From Ferruginibacter sp. (GTDB taxonomy: Bacteria; Bacteroidota; Bacteroidia; Chitinophagales; Chitinophagaceae): a DNA stretch of 44,245 nucleotides. Shown piece after piece: positions 1 through 9,165 of the stretch. The position numbers and the translations under genes were made by a program. Position 1 is the stretch's first letter, and every line of letters starts with the position of its first letter. The notes below the pieces were generated by a model that was not told the DNA's origin, ran no database searches, and saw nothing but the letters and a program-made list of their open reading frames with translations. The stretch is taken from the NCBI GenBank assembly GCA_019638485.1, contig JAHBTP010000005.1:87093-131337 (forward strand), given 5' to 3'.

Positions 1-727
1 GGGAAAAAGTTTTTATCGTCTTCCCAGCGCCATAATCTCCCAGATACGATGACATTTTCATTTCTAATGCAATCATTATAGAAGGAAGTAATTCTTCTGG
101 TTCTTCAATAGCTACAAACTGGGTGGAAATTTTGTTTCCGGTTGAATTAGAAACTAATATTGGTCTGAATCCATCTTTAATCATCCGTGTTACATACTTT
201 ACCGGTATAAACGCCCTTACTATTGGTGTAGGTACATATACCGGTGTTCCTGTCGATGGGCTTGTTGGATTATTCGGAAGCTGAGGCGTTATAGGATTAG
301 GAATATTAACTGTATTCTGACCGGTATCCTCAAAATTAAAAGTTCGGTCAATTGGAAATAAGCTCGGTTTTTCTGTTTCACTTACACTTGATCTAGCTTC
401 TAACTCCTCGGGGATCAATTCCAGATTTACTATTGCAACATTTTCTCTATTTATCAACTCTACATTATCAAAAATTCCCACTGAGCCTGCATTCTGAATA
501 TCTCTCAAGACTAATGCTTCAAGTTCATGTAGGGGAAGTTCTTGAAGATCTTTCCAAAAATTATCTATTTCAATAGGTTTAAACCAATCTAACGGAATAT
601 CTAAATTTAAAAATGCTGTTGCATTATATGAAGTATTCTGCGGCAGACTGTAATTTAAAATACTGGCCTGTCCATTTTCTTGCAACTTAATGAATGGTTC
701 TTTAGGTGTACATGATGAAGTACTCAT
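1..727 (-). CDS. Partial unrecognised protein, 5' part of gene running off the left edge
   Basis: Reading the minus strand from an ATG at 727-725 gives 242 codons with no stop up to base 1, so the gene continues outside the window. The protein begins MSTSSCTPKEPFIKL, has no signal peptide or membrane segment, and carries a Pro/Thr/Asn-rich linker (about residues 140-165, e.g. PQLPNNPTSPSTGTP). The last visible residues contain GDYGAGKT, which fits the Walker A pattern GxxxxGK[ST], but the preceding residues are not a clear hydrophobic strand, so an NTPase call is only a possibility. A weak TATATTCG promoter-like box lies upstream at 758-765. I do not recognise the family. It is divergent from the methyltransferase at 901 and may not belong to the polysaccharide cluster. 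Confidence 0.7.
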   Translation of the reverse strand, partial: MSTSSCTPKEPFIKLQENGQASILNYSLPQNTSYNATAFLNLDIPLDWFKPIEIDNFWKDLQELPLHELEALVLRDIQNAGSVGIFDNVELINRENVAIVNLELIPEELEARSSVSETEKPSLFPIDRTFNFEDTGQNTVNIPNPITPQLPNNPTSPSTGTPVYVPTPIVRAFIPVKYVTRMIKDGFRPILVSNSTGNKISTQFVAIEEPEELLPSIMIALEMKMSSYLGDYGAGKTIKTFS

Positions 728-883
728 AGCGTAATGGTTTAAAATTTTAGTAGAAATCGAATATAGGTATTTTTTATATTAATTGTTATGAGCAAAATCA
801 TATAAGTCGGCGGTCTGGTTACACACAACATTAAAAATAACGGCATATCACCTTAATTGATTTTACCAATTCAATTATCCTCT

Positions 884-891
884 TATTTTTG
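884..891 (+). promoter_or_regulatory. Bacteroidota -7 promoter box (TATTTTTG)
   Basis: TATTTTTG matches TAnnTTTG. A TTG lies 24 bases upstream, longer than the usual spacer, so the -33 element is doubtful. Transcription would start about 4-6 bases before the ATG at 901, giving an almost leaderless mRNA. It also argues against the alternative TTG start at 889, which would lie inside the promoter. Confidence 0.5.
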
Positions 892-900
892 CAATCTGAA

Positions 901-1803
901 ATGAAAATAGCATATAACCGTAATCCCGAAGCCATAGTAAAAGGAACCAACCGTGAAATTGCCGTATTTTCTACAGATGGTGAAAACATAGACACCGAAG
1001 TAGTGAAATCTTTTGGTGATGAGTGGTTGAAGTTTCATGAATTCTCTGATAAGAGTATTGAAAAACTATCAAATGAATATTTTGATGTTCTTAATGATAG
1101 TATATTAAACAAACAAAGTTATGCGCTGGATATTGGTTGTGGTACCGGCAGATGGACGAAGTCATTGGCTACTAAAGCCGGCTTTATAGAAGCTATTGAC
1201 CCAAGTGATGCCATTTTTGCTGCTGATAAATTACTGGGTAAAATTGACAATGTAAGACTATCTAAAGCAAGTGTAGAAACGATACCATTTGATGACAATA
1301 CTTTTGATTTTGCGATGAGTATAGGTGTCTTGCATCACATCCCCAACACACAGCAAGCCATGAAGGACTGTGTAAGAAAAGTTAAGAAAGGAGGATATTT
1401 TTATTGCTATTTATATTACAATTTGGAAACCAGGGGATGGTGGTTTAAAACCTTATTTGCGATTAGTGATTTAATTAGAAAAGTTGTAAGCAAGTTACCA
1501 TCGGGGTTAAAGAAATTCATTTGTGATATTCTGACCATAGTCATTTATATGCCCTTGATATTATGGGTGCGGTTTCTTGTACTCATTGGATTAAGAAATA
1601 TAGCAAAGAAAATGCCATTAAGTGCATATAATGATAAATCTTTCTTTGTTATTCGAAATGATGCATTAGACCGGTTTGGAACAAAACTAGAACATCGGTT
1701 TTCCAAAGCAGAGGTATTGGAAATGATGGAAAATTGCGGGTTAACTGATATCGTTATCAGTCCGCTAATGCCTTATTACCATGCCATAGGAAAAAAGATT
1801 TAG
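901..1803 (+). CDS. Class I SAM-dependent methyltransferase of the polysaccharide cluster
   Basis: A 300-residue methyltransferase. Motif I (LDIGCGTGRW, about residues 76-85) binds S-adenosylmethionine; the segment FDFAMSIGVLHHIP matches the motif IV region of Methyltransf_11/UbiE-like enzymes. After the Rossmann core come hydrophobic stretches (about residues 185-225) that may sit at the membrane. The substrate cannot be read from the sequence; in this setting a sugar or a lipid-linked glycan is likely. I chose the ATG at 901 because the upstream TTG (889) overlaps the TAnnTTTG box. It faces the glycosyltransferase at 1800-3035, and the two stop codons overlap (TAG at 1801-1803, the opposing TAA at 1802-1800), so there is no room for a terminator between them. 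Confidence 0.85.
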   Translation: MKIAYNRNPEAIVKGTNREIAVFSTDGENIDTEVVKSFGDEWLKFHEFSDKSIEKLSNEYFDVLNDSILNKQSYALDIGCGTGRWTKSLATKAGFIEAIDPSDAIFAADKLLGKIDNVRLSKASVETIPFDDNTFDFAMSIGVLHHIPNTQQAMKDCVRKVKKGGYFYCYLYYNLETRGWWFKTLFAISDLIRKVVSKLPSGLKKFICDILTIVIYMPLILWVRFLVLIGLRNIAKKMPLSAYNDKSFFVIRNDALDRFGTKLEHRFSKAEVLEMMENCGLTDIVISPLMPYYHAIGKKI

Positions 1804-3035
1804 TCTTTATTGAAAATCTCACTATACACTTTTCGATATTGCTCAACTGCTTTGCTCAAAGAATAGACTTCTTCTGCACCGCACCTTATTTTTTTATTAT
1901 CGAAAGATGGAATCAATTTTATTTTTCTAGCTGCTTCACGATAAGATTCTTCAGTAAACGCATTAATAATTATCCCTCCATTATACTGTTTGATGATTTC
2001 ATCCACATCTCCAATCCCACTGTTCGTAATAATCGGAATACCCATTGCCATAATTTCTCCATGCTTTGTTGGCGATGATGACAGTTTGCTAAAACAGGGT
2101 TTTATAAAAAAGAAGGAATAATTACTCAGAGACAGCCAAACCGGAACCTCATTACGTGCTGCCGCTGTAATAAAAAGGTTTTTATCGGGCACACCGGCAG
2201 TTTTGGCAGCAGCGAATATATCATTGTGGCGATGTGGTGAAATAAATAAGAATTTCGCAGTAGGAATTTCATCAATTATCGCTTTGCACAAACTCATCAT
2301 TTCATTGGTTAAATACCATCCTCCTATTGAACCCAGATAACTAAATACCAGGTCATTTTCCTCTATTCCAAGTTGCTTTTGGAAATTTTGTTGTACTTCT
2401 TTTGGAATAGTATCCCTATTAAATAATTTCAAATCCACGCTACAAGGGATTACCTGTAATGGCACAGGCTGGCCTTTAATGTGCTTCCAACCATGAATAA
2501 TTTTCTTCGCTTTATAAGTAAGACAAACATTGTAATCAGCACGTTCTATACACGCTGCTTCATGGTGCTTAAAAAATTTATATATCAGGTTAAATAATGG
2601 ATTTGCACGATTCCACATCCCTCCATCCACTCTTTCGTCTGCCCAGAAACCCCTTATATCATTCAAAAACTTTACATCCCATTTCTTCTTCATCCATAAG
2701 CCAATCAAAGTGGGAACTCCGGGGCGAGTATGCACCAAATGAAACGGGTCTCTTTTATGTATAGCCTTTACCACACACTTCATTTTCCATGCATCATAAA
2801 CCGATGACAAAACAGGAGGATTTTTATGATAGGGAATACTCACCCATTCTATTGGGAATCCTGAAAGGGTTTGTAAAACACGTGTCTTCCCTTTAATATA
2901 ATTTTCCTTTTTATCACAACTCACCAAGGTAAAGCGATATCCTGCCGCAGTTAGCCCTTTTAAATACGGAATCACCTGACTTTGCCCCAGCGGATCAGTC
3001 ATTCCATCATAAGATAAAAATAAAACGTGCAACAT
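1800..3035 (-). CDS. Glycosyltransferase family 4 (GT-B fold)
   Basis: 411 residues. The N-terminus (MLHVLFLSYDGMTDPLGQSQ) is the acceptor-side Rossmann domain of a GT4 enzyme, with a Gly-rich loop around DPLGQSQ. The C-terminal donor domain holds the region HGEIMAMGIPIITN followed by GIGDVDEII, the position of the EX7E-type nucleotide-sugar contact. No signal peptide; cytoplasmic or peripheral to the inner membrane. It is the last gene of the minus-strand series and follows the asparagine-synthase-like gene by 9 bases, so the two are probably co-transcribed. Donor and acceptor sugars cannot be assigned. Confidence 0.88.
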   Translation of the reverse strand: MLHVLFLSYDGMTDPLGQSQVIPYLKGLTAAGYRFTLVSCDKKENYIKGKTRVLQTLSGFPIEWVSIPYHKNPPVLSSVYDAWKMKCVVKAIHKRDPFHLVHTRPGVPTLIGLWMKKKWDVKFLNDIRGFWADERVDGGMWNRANPLFNLIYKFFKHHEAACIERADYNVCLTYKAKKIIHGWKHIKGQPVPLQVIPCSVDLKLFNRDTIPKEVQQNFQKQLGIEENDLVFSYLGSIGGWYLTNEMMSLCKAIIDEIPTAKFLFISPHRHNDIFAAAKTAGVPDKNLFITAAARNEVPVWLSLSNYSFFFIKPCFSKLSSSPTKHGEIMAMGIPIITNSGIGDVDEIIKQYNGGIIINAFTEESYREAARKIKLIPSFDNKKIRCGAEEVYSLSKAVEQYRKVYSEIFNKD

Positions 3036-3044
3036 AGCGATAAA

Positions 3045-4952
3045 TTAATCCATCCAACGTTTATACCAAAGCTGAAACATCAATAAAAACCAAAACAATG
3101 AGTAATAACTCTTATTCCCAGCCTTCCATTCCCGAAGTACTTTATTAATACCCTCTTGCTTAAATAACCCATGAGCATCCAATGCCTTTGGAGAAAAGTA
3201 TTCTTCCAAATAAACACCCGGATTTTTCCGCAGCCAATCTACAATCGGAACACCAAACCCCATCTTGGGTCTGTTAACTAATTCTTGGGGTACCAAATCA
3301 TGAACAATATCTTTTAAAATTTTCTTTGTGATGGAATTTTTCAATTTAAATGATGCAGGCAATTGGGCAGTAAATTCAACAATACGATAATCCAGCAGTG
3401 GACATCTCGCTTCCAGTCCAACAGACATACTTGCTCTGTCCACTTTAACTAAAATATCATCCGGTAAATAGGTTTTATAATCAACTGCCATCATCTTTTC
3501 AAAATCATTCACGTCCGAAGCCAAACTACTTGATATTGTGGTTAATGAAGATGGAATGGGTAGGTTAAAACTTAACAATTCTTCCAACTGCAAAGGGGCG
3601 TAGGAGTGAGAAAGCACATCATCCATTATGTAAATCATATTTGGATTGCGTATTGCCTGTGCCAGACGACTCTTCTTTGTAACCACTGCATCATTTCGAA
3701 AAATCTGAGATAATAAGGGATTCGGTAATGCACTAAAAATTGATGCCGCCGTTCCCCTAATAGGTTCTGGAATTTTCGATATTTTTTTGAACAAATCCAG
3801 TGCGAGAGAATATTTTTTATATCCTCCAAAAATTTCATCCCCGGCATCAGCACTCAATGCAACCGAAACCTGTTTCTTTGCAAGCCTACTTAACAGCATT
3901 GTGGGAATAATAGATGAATCACCAAATGGCTCATCACAAAAAAAGGGAATAGTTGGTATAATGTCCTCTACCTCCTTTTGGGTGCAATACTGTTCGGAAT
4001 GATTAGTACCCAAAAAACCAGCTACTTTTTTAGCATAAACAGCCTCATTATACGCTTCTTCTTCTAAACCAATTGTAAAGGTGTTAAGTTTTTCGGTTCG
4101 CCCTGTTTGCAATAATGCCGTTATCGCAGTACTGTCATATCCTCCACTTAAGAAAATACCAATAGGTACATCAGCAACCATACGACATTGAGCTGCAGAA
4201 AGTAACAATCTTCTTATTTCTTCCTTTGCTTCTACATAGGAAATATTAAGCTTGGGCTTATCATAATAGTCAAATACATTCCAGTATTGCTTTATCTCCA
4301 TGCCTTGTGTTTGAGGAGAAAACGTAAGGGAATGTCCAGCAGGAAGTTTAAAAGTATTTTCAAAAATTGAATAAGGAGCTAGAATGTAGCCATATTGTAT
4401 ATATTGTAATACCGCTTGTTTAGACAACTCCTTTTTAAATCTTGGATGTGAATGAAAGCTTTTCAGTTCTGAAGAGAACATGAATAATCCATCATTCCAA
4501 TAATAATAAAGTGGCTTAACTCCCGTTCTATCTCTAACCGCAACAATAGAGGAATCTAGTGCATTGTAAATTACAAAAGCAAACATGCCATTAAATCTAT
4601 AAAATGCTTTTTCTTTCCACTCATCCCACGCATGTAAAATAACTTCTGTATCCGAAAGAGAATTAAAAACATGCCCTAATGCTTGAAGTTCACTACGTAA
4701 TGCTTCAAAATTATATATCTCACCATTATAGATTATACACCAATGTTTATACCACATAGGCTGTGAAGCCTTTTTACTTAAATCAATAATCGAGAGCCTT
4801 TGAAACCCCAGCCCGATTGTAAATTTTTCTAACGAAAAAAATTCAGTTCCACGGTCATCCGGTCCACGATGCTGTAATGCATCGGTCATATTATTAAGGT
4901 CATCCAATTCAGAGGTACACCCAAAGTCAACAAAACCAGTAATACCGCACAT
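3045..4952 (-). CDS. asnB: Asparagine synthase (glutamine-hydrolysing)-like amidotransferase
   Basis: 635 residues, the normal length for class-II AsnB proteins. It starts MCGITGF, so after Met removal Cys2 is the N-terminal nucleophile of the glutaminase domain (about 1-210); RGPDDRG and the YNGEIYN motif are present. The synthetase domain carries the PP-loop SGGYDS (269-274) for ATP and the downstream DAGDEIFGGY motif. Known role: moving ammonia from glutamine to a carboxylate via an adenylate. AsnB homologues inside polysaccharide clusters often amidate a sugar acid instead of making free asparagine; its position between a formyltransferase and a glycosyltransferase makes that plausible here, but this is inference. 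Confidence 0.9.
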   Translation of the reverse strand: MCGITGFVDFGCTSELDDLNNMTDALQHRGPDDRGTEFFSLEKFTIGLGFQRLSIIDLSKKASQPMWYKHWCIIYNGEIYNFEALRSELQALGHVFNSLSDTEVILHAWDEWKEKAFYRFNGMFAFVIYNALDSSIVAVRDRTGVKPLYYYWNDGLFMFSSELKSFHSHPRFKKELSKQAVLQYIQYGYILAPYSIFENTFKLPAGHSLTFSPQTQGMEIKQYWNVFDYYDKPKLNISYVEAKEEIRRLLLSAAQCRMVADVPIGIFLSGGYDSTAITALLQTGRTEKLNTFTIGLEEEAYNEAVYAKKVAGFLGTNHSEQYCTQKEVEDIIPTIPFFCDEPFGDSSIIPTMLLSRLAKKQVSVALSADAGDEIFGGYKKYSLALDLFKKISKIPEPIRGTAASIFSALPNPLLSQIFRNDAVVTKKSRLAQAIRNPNMIYIMDDVLSHSYAPLQLEELLSFNLPIPSSLTTISSSLASDVNDFEKMMAVDYKTYLPDDILVKVDRASMSVGLEARCPLLDYRIVEFTAQLPASFKLKNSITKKILKDIVHDLVPQELVNRPKMGFGVPIVDWLRKNPGVYLEEYFSPKALDAHGLFKQEGINKVLREWKAGNKSYYSLFWFLLMFQLWYKRWMD

Positions 4953-4983
4953 ATTTAATAATTGAAGAGAGTAAGACTTTTTT

Positions 4984-5706
4984 TCAAAGTGACTTTTTTA
5001 GAGAAATGGTTACATAAATCTTATTCCCATCTCTATCAAAAAAGAATGCATTGGCATATTCACCGTGTGTAAGAGCACGCAATAAATCTATATGTTCACC
5101 TAATTTCCCTTCTTGTTGCAAATCGAGCTGACATAATTGACTAAAATCCTTTTTAAGATTAACATTCCCTTCATGTGGGATAACTGTAGTATAGGAATTA
5201 TTCAAAATGGATTCAAGATGAATGTCCAACAGGTGAAACTCTGCATCTAATACTTTATAATAAACAGTATAGCTTGTATCCCAACATTCTATTTTAATCG
5301 GTTTCTGGGCTATAATAGGGCCGTGATCCAATTGTTCATCTATCTCATGAATAGTTGCTCCGGCAGGTAATTTATTTATGATAGAAAACACCTGAGGATA
5401 CCATCCACGATTATAAGGGTTAAGTCCGGGATGAACATTTATACACCTCACCTTTTTTATCAGCTCAGGAGGAAAAATTTGTTTACAGTGCAGAGAAATA
5501 ACTAAGTCATATTTTTCAACAATTTCATCTACTTCGGTATTAATTTTAACCGGTTTAATCCAATCTGCACCTTCATATTTCGCCAGCATCGCTTTATTGT
5601 TGTAACTAAAGGAATAGCTAAACAAAGCGGGAGGAAGCGATTTAGCATGAACAAGTTTTTTAAACCTATCTAAAATCAATTCATTGTCTGAAAGAATTAG
5701 CACCAT
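4984..5706 (-). CDS. Sugar N-formyltransferase, dTDP-4-amino-4,6-dideoxyglucose type
   Basis: 240 residues with the formyl_trans_N fold. The active-site residues Asn90 and His92 (CINVHPGLNPYNRGW) and Asp127 (LDHGPII) are present. The HPGLNPYNRGWYPQVF stretch is typical of the VioF/WlaRD-like enzymes that transfer a formyl group from N10-formyl-THF to the 4-amino group of dTDP-4-amino-4,6-dideoxyglucose, rather than of Met-tRNA formyltransferase, which also has a longer C-terminal domain. The C-terminal part (about 180-240) looks like the small extra domain of some of these sugar enzymes. RmlA and RmlB nearby would supply the dTDP-4-keto-6-deoxyglucose precursor; the 4-aminotransferase is not in the window. 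It lies 10 bases after the upstream glycosyltransferase. Confidence 0.8.
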   Translation of the reverse strand: MVLILSDNELILDRFKKLVHAKSLPPALFSYSFSYNNKAMLAKYEGADWIKPVKINTEVDEIVEKYDLVISLHCKQIFPPELIKKVRCINVHPGLNPYNRGWYPQVFSIINKLPAGATIHEIDEQLDHGPIIAQKPIKIECWDTSYTVYYKVLDAEFHLLDIHLESILNNSYTTVIPHEGNVNLKKDFSQLCQLDLQQEGKLGEHIDLLRALTHGEYANAFFFDRDGNKIYVTISLKKSL

Positions 5707-5716
5707 ATAAATAATT

Positions 5717-6793
5717 TCATTTTTTTATTTCAGTAGAATAAATTTTGCGCAACCCTTCAAGATGATGTTCAAGAGTAAAATATTTCAACACTCTAACATA
5801 GGCATCCTCACTAAGTTTATTTAATCTTGATTTATCGTTGGCTATTTCTAATAGTAATTGGGTTAGTGGTTTTGTGTCATTTGTAGGGAAATATAACGCC
5901 GTATCTTCGCACTGTTCATGAAAAGAAGGGATATCACTCAACAACAAAGGAATCTTCATGGCCATTGCTTCTAACACCGCCAAAGAAAAACCTTCATAGT
6001 GAGAGGGCATAATAAAAATATCATAATCTGATAAAAGATCTCGAATATTCTTTTTCTGACCCATCAAACGTATATTAACTCTTGATTTTTCAATAGCCTT
6101 TCTCAATTCATCTTCCAAAGGTCCTTTTCCGTATATGTCTATAGAAATAGGCATGTTTTTAAGCCTTTCAAATACCCTAATTAAGAAGTCGTGGTTTTTT
6201 TGATACCTAAGCGCGCCAACCGAAACAAGCTTCAATACATTATCGTTATGTTGTCTTTTATTGTTAGGTTTAAACTTATTAATATCAACAAAGGTGTACA
6301 ACAAATAGTTTTTTCCCGGATTTACATTCAATACTGTAAAATATTCCTGAAGAGCTCCTTTAGCCACCGCGATTATTACAGATGGATGCAACCGGTAGGT
6401 AATTTTATCCAGCCATCTAAAATACCAGTGTTGGTAATCTACCTGCTGACTTGGAAAGGTGTGGATAGTAGTAACTAAGGGGATGCTGCGAGGCCTTGCA
6501 ATACGAGCGATAATTGTTGGCCAAATTAAATGGGTATGTATCAAATCAGGGTTTATTTTGTTGATGATTTTTCGCATACGGATTGCCAAAAGTGGGAAGA
6601 GCAGCAATTGTCGTAGCTTAATATTCATGCATATCAACTTACAGCCTTCTAATTCATCATCAAAATCATTACCCGAAAACAGGGTTAGAATCACATGTTC
6701 ATATTCATTAAGCTCATTAATAACCGATACCATCATTGTTTCTGCTCCACCACGGTTGAGATTAAAAATAATATGCAATACTCGCTTTTTCAT
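5717..6793 (-). CDS. Glycosyltransferase family 4 (GT-B fold)
   Basis: 358 residues. The N-terminal loop FNLNRGGAETMM (about 10-21) is the classical GT4 Gly-rich acceptor-domain motif, and the C-terminal region has EGFSLAVLEAMAMKIPLL, the EX7E donor-binding motif of retaining GT4 enzymes. A stretch GALRYQKNHDFLIRVF begins the donor domain. No signal peptide. It starts 8 bases after the flippase stop and is followed closely by the formyltransferase, consistent with one operon for repeat-unit assembly. AAGGAG lies only two bases before the ATG, too close for a standard Shine-Dalgarno spacing. Sugar specificity unknown. Confidence 0.9.
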   Translation of the reverse strand: MKKRVLHIIFNLNRGGAETMMVSVINELNEYEHVILTLFSGNDFDDELEGCKLICMNIKLRQLLLFPLLAIRMRKIINKINPDLIHTHLIWPTIIARIARPRSIPLVTTIHTFPSQQVDYQHWYFRWLDKITYRLHPSVIIAVAKGALQEYFTVLNVNPGKNYLLYTFVDINKFKPNNKRQHNDNVLKLVSVGALRYQKNHDFLIRVFERLKNMPISIDIYGKGPLEDELRKAIEKSRVNIRLMGQKKNIRDLLSDYDIFIMPSHYEGFSLAVLEAMAMKIPLLLSDIPSFHEQCEDTALYFPTNDTKPLTQLLLEIANDKSRLNKLSEDAYVRVLKYFTLEHHLEGLRKIYSTEIKK

Positions 6794-6801
6794 AACTCCT
6801 T

Positions 6802-8097
6802 TTAAGAACTAACCGGCTTTGAGAAAACTTTTTTTACAAAGCTGCGATTTATCCAAAGTGAAAATAACAATACAAGAAAATAGCTTAAACAGACACCATA
6901 AGCGGCTCCTTTGGACTCCCAGTTTTTTATAAAAAAATTATTAATCAACAAGCTAATTACAATCGTAAAAACAGAAATTATGAGAATTTTCCTTTTCTGT
7001 TTATAATACAACATAGAAGCATAGAAGAAATAGTTCACCGTCCAGAAAAAACTTCCTAATGATAATAGCGGAATTAGGTTTAATGCTGAATAATATTTTT
7101 TATTAATAAACAAATGATAGGCCAGCGGAGACAAAAATATCAATGCCAATAAGAAGAATATCATAATAGCAATAAACTGAAGAAACGACCTTTTTACCAA
7201 TCGAAGGTCTTTATCATTTGTAGAAAGCTGGCTAAATATTTTGGGGAAGAAGTGATAGAGTGTTGACTTTCCCATAATATTTATTACTGAGGCGAAAATA
7301 GCAGCAATGCTATAAATGCCTAATGTTGCATTTTGATCATTTGTATAACCTGAAAGGAAAAATTTATCTGAAGCCCCCAAGCAAAAAATACTCCCCTGCA
7401 TGAGTACAATTGGGCCTGCATAATACAGTTCATTTTTAAGTAAACCCCATTTTACATTTCCGAAGATGTATCCTTTCTTTTTAAAATAATAAAACGCATA
7501 CAAAGTAGTAATCCCAAATGCCACCAAGATACCTGCAACACGTCCATGCCAGCGCCAGGCAAAAACCACCACCAGCAAAGCGGAAAGCCCTAGTTCAAGA
7601 ATAATCTGAGTAATAGTTACTTTAAAAAATCGTTCCGGTTCATTATTATTCCGCAGAAGGTTCCAAAGATGTTCATTGATATAACTGAAAAATACAATTG
7701 TTGGTACAATCCATACAAAAGATGCGGGAATTCCATAAATAGTATTTAATTGACCTTTTAACAAGTACATTAGGAAATACGCCAACACCACAATAATCAC
7801 CGGCATTACCAGTCCGGATGTAAAATGGTTGCGAAATTCTTTGGGTGAAAGTTTAAAAAAATCAACACTGATGGAATGTAAAGTTCCCATAGACACAAAA
7901 GGCATCAGAAACAAAATGGATGTGCTCATTAAGTTAAGCAAACCATTTTCTGAAGGAGTAATGTACAGTGGATTGGTAAAAACAAACAGCAGTAGGAAGG
8001 AGGCGGCCTTTCCAAAAAAATTAGTAAAAGTATAAATACCAACTGCTCTTGCTCCGGGCCTTTTATACAGATTAATAATATTAAGGAGTTTCTTCAT
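6802..8097 (-). CDS. Wzx-like polysaccharide flippase (MOP/MATE-type multipass membrane protein)
   Basis: About 431 residues with some 12 hydrophobic segments spread over its length and a basic N-terminus (MKKLLNIINLYKRPGARAVG), the pattern of the polysaccharide biosynthesis (Polysacc_synt) branch of the MOP superfamily. Such proteins flip undecaprenyl-linked repeat units across the inner membrane. I prefer the ATG at 8097; a GTG at 8103 would add two residues. The assignment rests on membrane topology and on position among glycosyltransferases, since flippases have few fixed motifs. No Wzy polymerase or Wza/Wzc export genes are visible, so they must lie outside the window. Confidence 0.8.
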   Translation of the reverse strand: MKKLLNIINLYKRPGARAVGIYTFTNFFGKAASFLLLFVFTNPLYITPSENGLLNLMSTSILFLMPFVSMGTLHSISVDFFKLSPKEFRNHFTSGLVMPVIIVVLAYFLMYLLKGQLNTIYGIPASFVWIVPTIVFFSYINEHLWNLLRNNNEPERFFKVTITQIILELGLSALLVVVFAWRWHGRVAGILVAFGITTLYAFYYFKKKGYIFGNVKWGLLKNELYYAGPIVLMQGSIFCLGASDKFFLSGYTNDQNATLGIYSIAAIFASVINIMGKSTLYHFFPKIFSQLSTNDKDLRLVKRSFLQFIAIMIFFLLALIFLSPLAYHLFINKKYYSALNLIPLLSLGSFFWTVNYFFYASMLYYKQKRKILIISVFTIVISLLINNFFIKNWESKGAAYGVCLSYFLVLLFSLWINRSFVKKVFSKPVSS

Positions 8098-8297
8098 AAG
8101 CACCTGTTACTTGCCAAAATCCTACCGGATGCAAGATAATATTTCCATTTCCGTCAAGCAATGTGAAGAGGATAATTATTGGTGTGCAATTCAATATATT
8201 ATATAATCCCAAACACGCTATCGCACAAAGTCAATTTATTATTATAAGCAATAGCAAAAGACTGGCCCTGAATATCTTCTATAATCGCTGAGAGAAA

Positions 8298-9164
8298 TTA
8301 TGAAACATTACAAATTTTGAAAAGGTACTCACCATATCCGCTCTTTCTCAACTTTTCAGCCTGTATTAATAATTCTTCTTTATTAATAAATCCCATTCGC
8401 CAAGCTATTTCTTCAGGACAGCCAACTTTAAGTCCCTGACGTTTTTCAATAACTCTTACATATTCTGATGCATCACCCAAAGAATCGAAAGTGCCGGTAT
8501 CGAGCCATGCAAATCCTCTATTTAGCACAGCTACTTTTAATTTCCTTTGACGCAGATAGTGAGAATTCACATCCGTAATCTCATACTCGCCGCGCGCACT
8601 TGGTTTAATATTTTTAGCAACCTCCACTACCGAATTATCATAAAAATATAAACCCGGTACAGCATAATTACTTTTCGGAATAGTTGGTTTTTCTTCTATA
8701 GAAAGGGCATTAAAGTGTTTATCAAATTCTACTACACCATAGCGTTCGGGATCACTAACAGGATAAGCAAAAATTACAGCACCATTGGGATTTGCGGCGT
8801 CTTGCAAGGTTTTACTAAAACCACTACCATAAAAAATATTATCTCCCAACACCAAGGCTACCGAATCATTAGCAATAAAATCTTCGCCTATTATAAATGC
8901 CTGTGCAAGCCCATTTGGTTTTTCCTGAACAGCATATTGAATATTACACCCCCACTGACTACCATAACCAAGAAGTCGCATAAATTGTGTCTGATCTTCC
9001 GGGGTTGTAATAACGAGTATGTCTTTTATTCCGGCAAGCATTAATGTGCTCATTGGATAATAAATCATCGGTTTATCATAAATAGGCATCAATTGTTTAC
9101 TTATGCCCATGGTAATAGGGTACAACCGTGTTCCGGATCCTCCTGCCAAAATAATTCCCTTCAT
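8298..9164 (-). CDS. rmlA: Glucose-1-phosphate thymidylyltransferase
   Basis: 288 residues, the usual RmlA length. The N-terminus [18 protein letters not shown] is the nucleotide-binding signature (GGxGTRL); [15 protein letters not shown] and the [19 protein letters not shown] region are typical of RmlA. It makes dTDP-glucose from dTTP and glucose-1-phosphate in the cytoplasm. It follows rmlB with one base between stop and start, so translation is probably coupled. It is followed by 200 bases with no recognised gene before the flippase. RmlC and RmlD are not in the window, so rhamnose as the end product cannot be claimed. Confidence 0.97.
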   Translation of the reverse strand: MKGIILAGGSGTRLYPITMGISKQLMPIYDKPMIYYPMSTLMLAGIKDILVITTPEDQTQFMRLLGYGSQWGCNIQYAVQEKPNGLAQAFIIGEDFIANDSVALVLGDNIFYGSGFSKTLQDAANPNGAVIFAYPVSDPERYGVVEFDKHFNALSIEEKPTIPKSNYAVPGLYFYDNSVVEVAKNIKPSARGEYEITDVNSHYLRQRKLKVAVLNRGFAWLDTGTFDSLGDASEYVRVIEKRQGLKVGCPEEIAWRMGFINKEELLIQAEKLRKSGYGEYLFKICNVS

Positions 9165-9165
9165 A

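Noticed and set aside
889..900. TTG start of the methyltransferase at 889
   Set aside because: It lies inside the TATTTTTG promoter box; the ATG at 901 opens the conserved protein.
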